Assembly: GCA_016936555.1 (NCBI GenBank)
Contig: JAFGXR010000063.1
Coordinates: 1-49,744 of the forward strand
Direction of reading: 5' to 3'
Length of the DNA stretch: 49,744 nt
Origin: Spirochaetales bacterium
GTDB lineage: Bacteria > Spirochaetota > Spirochaetia > DSM-2461
In this document: one piece after another, positions 39,878 through 47,536 of the stretch
Numbering within the stretch: position 1 is the stretch's first letter
How the letters are laid out: each line of letters starts with the position of its first letter
Notes under the pieces: model-generated
The model's input: only the letters and a program-made list of their open reading frames with translations
What the model was told of the DNA's origin: nothing
Database searches by the model: none
Position numbers and translations under genes: made by a program

Positions 39878-41290
39878 TCACTTTTTCTTTAAAATTGTTC
39901 CTTCGGGGGTATCGACAAGAGTATATCCCCGATCGCCGATGATATCTCGGATTTCATCAGCTCTCGCGAAATTTTTCGCTTTCTTCGCATCAGCCCTCTC
40001 ATCGATGAGAGCTCTGTACTCCGGAAATATTTCAACACTTTCTTCGGCGATTTCATAAGTTTCCATTTTCAGGCCGAGAACGCGGTCCATTTCATAGGCG
40101 GCTGCCAGCTTTTCTCCATCGGGAATAGCGGTATCTTTCAGAAGGCCCCAGAGATCGGCGAGACAGCGGGGCGTCATTAGATCGGAAGTGATATGCTCAC
40201 CGAAATCATCCAGCTTTTTCCTCGCTTCTTCTCCGAGAGCATTCGATTTTACAGGACTGCTGCTCTTTTTAAGCGAACCGATTTTCTGAATGAGATTTTT
40301 CCGCGCCGAAGCCGAAGCCTCAAGAGATTCCCAGGAAAACACCAGCTGCGATCTGTAATGCCCTCCCAGTAGAAAATACCGGTAATCGAGAGGATCATAT
40401 CCTTCGTCGATTAGAGACTGCAAAGTGAGGAATCCGCCTTTGCTCTTGGACATCTTTCCCGACTTCATGAGGAGAAACTCGTTGTGCAGCCAGTAGTTGA
40501 CCCATTTTTCTCCGTTCGCCGCTTCGGACTGGGCGATTTCATTTGTGTGGTGAACGGGAATGTGGTCGATCCCTCCGCAGTGAATATCGAAGTGGTTACC
40601 CAGATATTTGCAGCTCATGGCCGAGCACTCGATATGCCAGCCCGGATAACCGACGCCCCAGGGGGAATCCCAGGTCATGGCCTGTTTTTCAAATTTGCTT
40701 TCGGTAAACCACAACACGAAATCCTGGGGATTTTTCTTGTTTTCATCAACGATGACACGGGCCCCGTGCTGAAGATCCTGTTTGTCCAGAAGGGCCATTT
40801 TCCCGTACTCCGGAAATTTTGAGGAATCGAAGTAGACATTTCCGCCGGCAAGATAGGTGAATCCCTTTTCCTCGAGTGTTTTTATCATCCTGATCATATC
40901 ATCAATATGTTCAGTCGCTTTGCTGTAAAGATCGGGTTTTTTAATGTTGAGCTTCTCAACATCACTGTAAAAAGATTCGGTAAAAAAAGCGGCGATATCC
41001 CAGACGGACATTCCTTTCTCACGGGCGGCCTTGATCATTTTGTCTTCACCGTCATCGCCGTCGTCGGTAAGATGACCGACATCTGTGATATTCATGATAT
41101 GCTTTACTTCATATCCGGCATATTCGAGCGTCCTTCTCAGGATGTCCTCGAACATGAAAGCCCTGAGATTACCGATATGAGCGTAGTTATAGACTGTAGG
41201 ACCACAGCAGTAAAGCCCGACATTCCCTTCGCGTATGGGTATGAACGGCTCGATTCTGCGGCCGTCGGTATTGTACAGATTTACAGTCAT
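39878..41290 (-). CDS. cysS: Cysteinyl-tRNA synthetase
   Basis: A 470-residue class I synthetase that charges tRNA-Cys. The zinc Cys and HIGH motif lie together in YCCGPTVYNYAHIGNLRAFM near residue 28. Further zinc ligands are in WHIECSAMSCKYLG and HCGGIDHIPVHHTNE. KMSKS is in SGKMSKSKGGFLTLQ near residue 278. The end carries the small anticodon-binding part (RALIDERADAKKAKNFARAD). The start has AAAGGAGCGGAT directly upstream. It is divergent from murB. Confidence 0.96.
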   Translation of the reverse strand: MTVNLYNTDGRRIEPFIPIREGNVGLYCCGPTVYNYAHIGNLRAFMFEDILRRTLEYAGYEVKHIMNITDVGHLTDDGDDGEDKMIKAAREKGMSVWDIAAFFTESFYSDVEKLNIKKPDLYSKATEHIDDMIRMIKTLEEKGFTYLAGGNVYFDSSKFPEYGKMALLDKQDLQHGARVIVDENKKNPQDFVLWFTESKFEKQAMTWDSPWGVGYPGWHIECSAMSCKYLGNHFDIHCGGIDHIPVHHTNEIAQSEAANGEKWVNYWLHNEFLLMKSGKMSKSKGGFLTLQSLIDEGYDPLDYRYFLLGGHYRSQLVFSWESLEASASARKNLIQKIGSLKKSSSPVKSNALGEEARKKLDDFGEHITSDLMTPRCLADLWGLLKDTAIPDGEKLAAAYEMDRVLGLKMETYEIAEESVEIFPEYRALIDERADAKKAKNFARADEIRDIIGDRGYTLVDTPEGTILKKK

Positions 41291-41360
41291 ATCCGCTCCT
41301 TTAGAATTGTTTCACAAGCTCCGCTTTACTACCTGTGCGGACATCGCTTATGATAGGCAT

Positions 41361-42275
41361 GTGATTAAGTTAAGTGAAAAAATTAAAAAAATCAACATAG
41401 ACGGGACAATCGCCTTCAACAGGGAAATGAAAAGTTTCACAACCTTCAAAACCGGCGGTCCCGCTGATATTTTCATCAGTGCCGCAAGTGTTGAAGATGT
41501 TATAAAAATAAAGCAGTTCGCTTTTGAAAACGACCTGCCTGTTTTCATTCTGGGCGGCGGTGCCAACATTCTCGTGTCCGATAAGGGAATCCGGGGGATT
41601 ACCCTCTATACCGGGGATCTGAATATGGTCCATGGCGATGGAACCGACCTCATATGCGAGTCGGGAATTGAAGTCAGCGCCCTCTGCGAAAGCGCTTTAT
41701 CCCGCAGCCTTTCCGGTCTGGAGTTTATTTACGGGATGCCCGGTACAGCCGGAGGGGCTCTCTGGATGAATGCCCGTTGCTACGGCGGGGAGATTTCCCG
41801 GATTTTCAAATGGGCCGATGTTCTGAACGAAAACAACGAGATGGAGCGGATCGGATTTTCCCCGGCTGATTGGAACTACAAGATATCCCCCTTCCAGAAA
41901 AGGAAAATTCTTATCCTCAAAGCCTGTTTTACTTTAAAACCGGGCCATAAGGATGAAATCCGAAGAGAAATGGACAAAAATTACAGAGACAGAGAGCAAA
42001 AAGGACATTTCAAAGCCCCCTGTGCCGGTTCTGTCTTTAAAAACAACCGCGATTTCGGAAAGCCCTCGGGGCAGATCATCGACGAAGCGGGCTTGCGGGG
42101 GCTGAGAATCGGTTCCGCTGTTGTTTCGGACTTCCATGCGAATATAATTGTAAATGAAGGCGGAGCAAGCGCTACGGATATCCTGGAACTGATCAATACG
42201 GTCAGGGCAAAAGTGAAAGAATCTTCCGGCTTCGACCTGGAACCGGAAGTCATTCCCGTCGGAGACTGGAGGTAG
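41361..42275 (+). CDS. murB: UDP-N-acetylenolpyruvoylglucosamine reductase
   Basis: A 304-residue FAD enzyme that reduces UDP-GlcNAc-enolpyruvate to UDP-MurNAc in peptidoglycan synthesis. The FAD-binding region has FKTGGPADIFISA, ILGGGANILVSDKG and GMPGTAGGALWMNARCYGGE. The catalytic Ser lies in CAGSVFKNN and the C-terminal Glu region in NIIVNEGGASA. The frame is open further upstream into the divergent cysS start, but the first sensible start is GTG 41361. It has no clear Shine-Dalgarno, and TATGAT lies six bases before it. It is the first gene of a four-gene operon. Confidence 0.93.
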   Translation: MIKLSEKIKKINIDGTIAFNREMKSFTTFKTGGPADIFISAASVEDVIKIKQFAFENDLPVFILGGGANILVSDKGIRGITLYTGDLNMVHGDGTDLICESGIEVSALCESALSRSLSGLEFIYGMPGTAGGALWMNARCYGGEISRIFKWADVLNENNEMERIGFSPADWNYKISPFQKRKILILKACFTLKPGHKDEIRREMDKNYRDREQKGHFKAPCAGSVFKNNRDFGKPSGQIIDEAGLRGLRIGSAVVSDFHANIIVNEGGASATDILELINTVRAKVKESSGFDLEPEVIPVGDWR

Positions 42276-42279
42276 AATC

Positions 42280-43629
42280 ATGCAGCATCTTCTGGAAAAT
42301 ATTAAAGAGTATATGGACTTGCTGGATGATAGACAGCTCAGGACGACCGTAAGCGAGCTGACAGTCGCCGAGCTGATCGAAGTCTGGGATTTTCTCACAG
42401 AAAAAGAGAAACTGAGACTCTTCCTTCTTTTCGATCACGATGTGAAAAGTGAGTTCATTACCGAACTTTCCACAGCGGACCAGGAGTTCCTCATCGTCGA
42501 GCTTTCGGAGCAGGCGACTAAAAACATGCTCGAGGAGATGAGACCTGACGACCTGGTAGACCTTATCCAGGCCATAAGCCCGGAAAACAGGGAATCGCTC
42601 TGGCAGAATATGAGCGAGGAGTCGAAGAAGGAAACGGAATTCCTCCTCCGCTTTGATGAGGATGACGCCGCGGGGCTGATGACTCCGCGCTATGCCGCGA
42701 TCCAGGGCGATATTACGGTTGACCAGGCCCTGAAGTTCATCCGCAGGACACTCGATAAACTCGAAACAATTTATTACATTTATGTACTCGATAAGCTGAA
42801 GCGCCTTACGGGAGTCGTTTCGCTGAAGCAGATCCTTGCCGCCGATGATAAGGCGCTGATTTACGATATCATGGAAGACCACGTCATTTACGTCCGCGAT
42901 GATACGGACCAGGAGGAGACAGCGAAAGTGCTGGAAGACCACGACCTGCTGGCTCTTCCCGTTGTGGATAAATTCAACAGGCTTCTGGGAATCATTACAT
43001 TCGACGACGTCATAGACGTTATCCGCGAAGAACAGACAGAGGACATCTACAAGATGGGGGCCATGGGTGGAAACACCGACAGCTACCTCGAATCCTCAGT
43101 ACCGGCGCTGGTCTTGAAAAGGCTGCCCTGGCTTGTGATACTGCTTCTCGCCGGAACCATTACGACCAATGTTCTCTCTTCCTTCAACGAACTGATTCTG
43201 ACAGCCAGCTTTCTGACCCTTTTTATTCCGGTTATCACCCAGACGGGGGGGAACTGCGGGACCCAGTCGTCGACACTTATGATCCGCGGTCTGGCAACAG
43301 ATGAGCTCCACTTCCGCGATATCTGGAAGGTCATCACAAAGGAAATTCTCGTCGGACTGATAATAGGGCTTTCCACGGGAATCATAATATTCCTGAGAGG
43401 GTTGTTTCTCCCTCCGGGCATCGAGCTGATACAGGGAATAACAGTCGGGATATCTCTAAGCGCCGTGGTTATTTTCGCTACCGTCCTGGGTGCCCTTGTC
43501 CCGATGATCATACACAGGCTGGGCTTTGACCCAACGGTGGCGGCCGGCCCGCTCATGTCCACTTTAATCGACGTGATCGGACTGACGATATACTTCAAGG
43601 TGGCCATGTTTATTCTGGGAATAGGATGA
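42280..43629 (+). CDS. mgtE: Magnesium transporter MgtE
   Basis: A 449-residue Mg2+ channel/transporter. The N-terminal superhelical domain is residues about 1-130 (LIDLIQAISPENRESLWQNM resembles its repeats). A CBS pair follows at about 135-255 (GLMTPRYAAIQGDITVDQAL, then MEDHVIYVRDDTDQEE). Five membrane segments (about 285-449) hold the conserved pore blocks TQTGGNCGTQSSTLMIRG and GFDPTVAAGPLMSTLIDVIG. The cytoplasmic part closes the pore when Mg2+ is plentiful. The start has GGAGGT upstream. It is 4 bp from murB and 4 bp from the next gene. Confidence 0.95.
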   Translation: MQHLLENIKEYMDLLDDRQLRTTVSELTVAELIEVWDFLTEKEKLRLFLLFDHDVKSEFITELSTADQEFLIVELSEQATKNMLEEMRPDDLVDLIQAISPENRESLWQNMSEESKKETEFLLRFDEDDAAGLMTPRYAAIQGDITVDQALKFIRRTLDKLETIYYIYVLDKLKRLTGVVSLKQILAADDKALIYDIMEDHVIYVRDDTDQEETAKVLEDHDLLALPVVDKFNRLLGIITFDDVIDVIREEQTEDIYKMGAMGGNTDSYLESSVPALVLKRLPWLVILLLAGTITTNVLSSFNELILTASFLTLFIPVITQTGGNCGTQSSTLMIRGLATDELHFRDIWKVITKEILVGLIIGLSTGIIIFLRGLFLPPGIELIQGITVGISLSAVVIFATVLGALVPMIIHRLGFDPTVAAGPLMSTLIDVIGLTIYFKVAMFILGIG

Positions 43630-43633
43630 GAGG

Positions 43634-44629
43634 ATGGACAGCTTTACCGCCCGCTCGGTAACTTATGTCGATACGGGAAAATCTCCTTTTCCCACGGGTC
43701 CGGAGGACAGTCATTTTTTCTTAGGCTCCTGCTTTGCGGAAAATCTTTTCAATTATATGAATGACAGATTTCTGAACTGTTCTTCCAGTCCTTTCGGCAA
43801 TATTTACAACCCCCTTTCTCTGGCGGCATCGATAGAGATGCTTATATCCGGAAAGCCGATTCCGGAAGATGAAATATTTGAAAACCGGGGATTATGGAGC
43901 CACTATTCCTTCGATACATCTCTGAGCCGTTCAGACAGAAAAGCGTACCTCTCCGCCATTAGCGATTCTCTGGAAGAAGGGCGGAGACAGATCCGGTCCT
44001 GTACACGTCTCTACCTCACTCTGGGAACAGCTTATGTATTCCGGTGCAAAAACAGTGGTGATGTCGTCAATAACTGCCATAAGCTGCCGTCCTCAGAGTT
44101 CACCAGAGACTGCGCATCCATCCCGGAGATGGTAAAATCGCTTTCATCGGCTTTGGCCGGAATTTTGAAAATCAATCCCGATCTGAAAATAATCATAACT
44201 CTCAGCCCCGTGCGCCATCTGCGGGACAATCCCGTTGAAAACAGTTTGAGCAAAGCCAGACTCCGCTGTCTCATCGATGAATTACAGGAAAAGTTTGATT
44301 TCTGGTACTTCCCCTCCTATGAAATTATACTCGACCAATTGAGAGATTACCGATGGTTCGCCGCCGATATGACCCACCCCTCTCCGCAGGCTTCGGATTA
44401 TATTATGGAACGTTTTTTCGAAGCTTCGGCCACTGCGGAAACCCGGGAGCTTCTGAAGGACATGAATAATCTGAAAAGGCGTCTGACCCACCGGATTCTT
44501 CACAAAGAAACTGAGGAAGCACAGAATTTTCTGATTTCGACGGGAAAAGCGATAGAAGACTACTTGAAAAAATATCCCTTTTTACCCCGGCTGAAGGAGG
44601 TTTTACGATCCTATGAGAATGGAACTTGA
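43634..44629 (+). CDS. GSCFA domain protein
   Basis: A 331-residue protein with the family signature FFLGSCFAENLFNYM near residue 27. Further conserved blocks are SPFGNIYNPLSLA, LTLGTAYVF and IITLSPVRHLRD, plus DMTHPSPQASDYIMERF near residue 240. The Gly-Ser nucleophile, an Asn and the Asp-x-x-His pair (ADMTHPS) resemble a GDSL/SGNH-type hydrolase active site, so an esterase or acyl-transfer role is likely, but the substrate is unknown. It has no signal peptide. Its end overlaps the next gene by 17 bp. Confidence 0.85.
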   Translation: MDSFTARSVTYVDTGKSPFPTGPEDSHFFLGSCFAENLFNYMNDRFLNCSSSPFGNIYNPLSLAASIEMLISGKPIPEDEIFENRGLWSHYSFDTSLSRSDRKAYLSAISDSLEEGRRQIRSCTRLYLTLGTAYVFRCKNSGDVVNNCHKLPSSEFTRDCASIPEMVKSLSSALAGILKINPDLKIIITLSPVRHLRDNPVENSLSKARLRCLIDELQEKFDFWYFPSYEIILDQLRDYRWFAADMTHPSPQASDYIMERFFEASATAETRELLKDMNNLKRRLTHRILHKETEEAQNFLISTGKAIEDYLKKYPFLPRLKEVLRSYENGT

Positions 44630-45437
44630 CGGCGCGGACATCTATTATGAAGAGTTCGGCGAAGGCATCCCCCTGCTGTTTCTTCACGGCTATCATATTG
44701 ACCATAAATGCTTCTCCTGCCCCGTGGAAGAGCGTATGGGAGGTCTTGATGGTTTCAGGCGGATCTATCCCGATCTGCCCGGAATGGGTCTGACAGAACT
44801 GAAAAGGCCCGTCGATTCAACGGAAGAGCTTTTTTCGCTGCTGATGGCTTTTATAGATCGCATCACCGAGGGAAAACCCTTCGCCCTGGCGGGCTACTCT
44901 TATGGCGGCTACGTGGCTAGAGGCGTCCTCAGAGCGCGGTATAGAAAAATCCGGGGGATGTTTCTTCTCTGTCCGGTGATCGTTCCCGACAGAAGAAGCC
45001 GCATTCTGCCGGATTTTCATGTTCTGGAAAAGGATTTTGATTTCCTCGAGTCTCTGGCTCTGGAGGACAGGGAAATTTTCGGAGAGTCCTGTGTCATACA
45101 GAATGAAGAGGTCTTCAGGAAATTCAAAAAAGAAATTGCCGAACCTTTTCTGCTGGCTGACAGAACCATGTTGAAAAATCTCCAGCGCCAGGCCTATGCT
45201 TTCGAAGAGCCTGTCGATAATCTGAACCTGAATTTCGAAGGTCCTGTTCATTTTCTGGCGGGCCGCCAGGACTCCATCGTAGGATACGAAGACATCTATT
45301 CCATCTTCAACGACTATCCGAAAGGAGAACTCTCGGTCCTGAACGGAGCGGGTCATAATCTGCAGATCGAACGGGAAGAGGAATTCGGCCGCCTGCTGAA
45401 ACAATGGGCGGAAAAAGTCAGAGCCTTCAGGGGATAG
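44613..45437 (+). CDS. Alpha/beta hydrolase
   Basis: A 274-residue alpha/beta-fold hydrolase. The oxyanion-hole motif is LLFLHGYHIDH near residue 23. The nucleophile elbow is ALAGYSYGGYVARG with Ser near residue 97. The acid is in LAGRQDSIVGYED and the His in NGAGHNLQIEREEEFG. The triad is intact, and a helical cap lies between strands 6 and 7. It could be an esterase, lipase or peptidase; the substrate is unknown. It is translationally coupled to the GSCFA hydrolase, so the two may act in sequence. Confidence 0.88.
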   Translation: MRMELDGADIYYEEFGEGIPLLFLHGYHIDHKCFSCPVEERMGGLDGFRRIYPDLPGMGLTELKRPVDSTEELFSLLMAFIDRITEGKPFALAGYSYGGYVARGVLRARYRKIRGMFLLCPVIVPDRRSRILPDFHVLEKDFDFLESLALEDREIFGESCVIQNEEVFRKFKKEIAEPFLLADRTMLKNLQRQAYAFEEPVDNLNLNFEGPVHFLAGRQDSIVGYEDIYSIFNDYPKGELSVLNGAGHNLQIEREEEFGRLLKQWAEKVRAFRG

Positions 45438-46901
45438 TTACTTTTCTTCCTCCGGTTCCTCTTCAATGGCTATAGTGTAGAATGTTTTCGTCATAGCGGA
45501 TGTACTGTTCTGATAGAAAAAGTCATAATTAAATTCTTCATCGATATAACCATATTCTGAAATCCGGACGAATCCGGGATAATTTCTCATACCGGTCATT
45601 GTATTGATATCGTAAAAGCTGCCGCAGATAAGAATCTTACCGTTTTTCTGAACGGCAATATCATTAATCATTCCTGAAGGGCTGCACCGGAAAGAACTGT
45701 CCAGATACCCTTCGGGAGTCAGGCGTATGAAATTATTATACTGGAAGCTGTCAGCTTTGTTTTCGTAAAAGTTACCACCTATATAGAGGCGTCCTTTATC
45801 ATCTGTCTCGATGGTGTATACGTCATAAAAATAGGTGTTTTCGTAATTATTATCAGCATTGTATTCATAATAATGATCGTTAATTACATTCTGAAAATTA
45901 TTTGCAAAAGACTGATCTTCTGTGAAAGCCCCATTGGCATAATTATACTTCAGAACAAAACCCCTTTCCGTCGAATAGTTATACATATCGATATAGGGTT
46001 CGCTTCCGGCAATGTACAGAGCATCTTCTGTTGAAGCGAAATCATGAATTTCCGCAGTCGAAAGATCTACTTTGGCAGAGGTAAAGGCGGAAACAGGTTC
46101 ATTTCCCAGATTCGAGATATCGACAGCGGCCAGCCCTGACGTTGAGACCGAACCGAACAGTGTCTGCATGTAGCCACCGGCAAGGAGCTGTTTCTTATCA
46201 AAAAAAGTTTCGAGGGCATAAAAAGAGGGGGATGAATTTTCCACGGCAGGAAATGAGGGTATTGCGTTCCATCCAGTTGGGTTCGAAATATCAGGATCAG
46301 GGCCAAGTCTTACAATATCGCTTCGACCGTACAGATCGTCAAAATCCCCGGCGGCGACGATTGAGCCGTCCGAGAGAATTTCTACGCCGTTGACTTCGAC
46401 GGAAGAGCCTGCAACGGAAGCGAAAGGCTTGAAACTGTCATCAAATAACCCGTTATACCCGTATCTCTGAAGATATTGATATTCCTGATGAACCGGGGAT
46501 AAATTGTAGGTGTAATTGAAATTATCAAAATAAGTACCGTCAGTATCGTAACCGGCAAAATTACCGGCCACATATATGTACTGATCAGTTAACTCAATAT
46601 CCTGGACTCCCCGATAGGTACCGGAGGGGTAACCAATAATCAAACCGTATTTACCATCATTGAAAAATGGCTCGAAATCGCCGTTGCCGTTCATGGCCGC
46701 AACACCCTGATGCTCAGAACCGTTCCAGTTGTATGTAAAATCCCCGCCCAGATAGATTCTCCTCGGATCGGGACCGCCGCCGGACGCGCCTTCCCTGATC
46801 TCATCGAGAAGAGTATTGGCGTCGTGAAAAATATCCTCACATGATGAAAAAAGCAAAGGAGCAAGAAGCAGAGGAATGATTTTATAAATCAGTCGCTTCA
46901 T
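45438..46901 (-). CDS. Lipoprotein with delta-60-type beta-propeller repeats
   Basis: A 487-residue lipoprotein. The signal peptide MKRLIYKIIPLLLAPLLFSS ends in lipobox FSSC (the frame is open six more codons upstream). The body has repeats of about 55-65 residues in the delta-60 style (NGKILICGSFYDINTMTGMR, DDKGRLYIGGNFYENKADSF, RIYLGGDFTYNWNGSEHQGV). They should fold as a beta-propeller on the cell surface or outer membrane. It is last of the operon with the outer-membrane barrel and coiled-coil genes. Its end abuts the convergent hydrolase gene with no gap. Confidence 0.8.
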   Translation of the reverse strand: MKRLIYKIIPLLLAPLLFSSCEDIFHDANTLLDEIREGASGGGPDPRRIYLGGDFTYNWNGSEHQGVAAMNGNGDFEPFFNDGKYGLIIGYPSGTYRGVQDIELTDQYIYVAGNFAGYDTDGTYFDNFNYTYNLSPVHQEYQYLQRYGYNGLFDDSFKPFASVAGSSVEVNGVEILSDGSIVAAGDFDDLYGRSDIVRLGPDPDISNPTGWNAIPSFPAVENSSPSFYALETFFDKKQLLAGGYMQTLFGSVSTSGLAAVDISNLGNEPVSAFTSAKVDLSTAEIHDFASTEDALYIAGSEPYIDMYNYSTERGFVLKYNYANGAFTEDQSFANNFQNVINDHYYEYNADNNYENTYFYDVYTIETDDKGRLYIGGNFYENKADSFQYNNFIRLTPEGYLDSSFRCSPSGMINDIAVQKNGKILICGSFYDINTMTGMRNYPGFVRISEYGYIDEEFNYDFFYQNSTSAMTKTFYTIAIEEEPEEEK

Positions 46902-46919
46902 ATTTTTATTATACCTCAA

Positions 46920-47534
46920 TTACAATCCGAATCCCATCCCGACACTGAGAATGCTGAACAATCCGGATGCCTCGATCAGCCCCGTATAGAATATGCCCCC
47001 CTGCAAAAGAAGCCCCCCTCTGATATAGCCCTTCAGCCTGATGCCCCCTTCGAAGACCGGCGCAAAGGAATCTCCTCCCTGCCATCCATTAATTCTGGCC
47101 CGGGCATAGGCGCCCCCGCCTTTAATGACCGGAGTGATATAGAAATTTTCGATGACGGGAATATTGAACGAGACCGCCGCGTATATGGGGATAAGGGAAA
47201 ATCCGCCGACGGCCTCAACCTGATCCTGATATATTTCCGATCTGAAACCGTAATACCCGGCTTCCAGACCAAGTCCCAGATGAAAGGGGAATATATATTG
47301 TACATTAACCGTTCCGCCAAATCCGAATCCCCCGTCTGTAACCGATAGAGCGAAAACGAGTCGTTTATCGAGAAAAAAAGTCATCTGTCCCTTTCCGACG
47401 CTTTTTTCATTTACATCCACCTGTTCGTCCGTAACCGGGGGAACTTCCGAAACAGCATCCTGAGGAAGCGCCGGAACAGTCAAAGCGATGAAAAAGAGAA
47501 GATAGAACAACAGGGATTTAAGTATTTTAAACAT
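46920..47534 (-). CDS. Outer-membrane beta-barrel-like protein
   Basis: A 204-residue exported protein. Signal peptide MFKILKSLLFYLLFFIALTV, then an acidic linker (to about residue 50). Next come amphipathic strands with Gly-rich turns (GGTVNVQYIFPFHLGLGLEA, FNIPVIENFYITPVIKGGGA, GGIFYTGLIEASGLFSILSV), ending in GMGFGL. This pattern fits an 8-stranded barrel. No family name is clear. The gene is 2 bp from the coiled-coil gene upstream and 18 bp from the delta-60 lipoprotein downstream. Confidence 0.7.
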   Translation of the reverse strand: MFKILKSLLFYLLFFIALTVPALPQDAVSEVPPVTDEQVDVNEKSVGKGQMTFFLDKRLVFALSVTDGGFGFGGTVNVQYIFPFHLGLGLEAGYYGFRSEIYQDQVEAVGGFSLIPIYAAVSFNIPVIENFYITPVIKGGGAYARARINGWQGGDSFAPVFEGGIRLKGYIRGGLLLQGGIFYTGLIEASGLFSILSVGMGFGL

Positions 47535-47536
47535 AA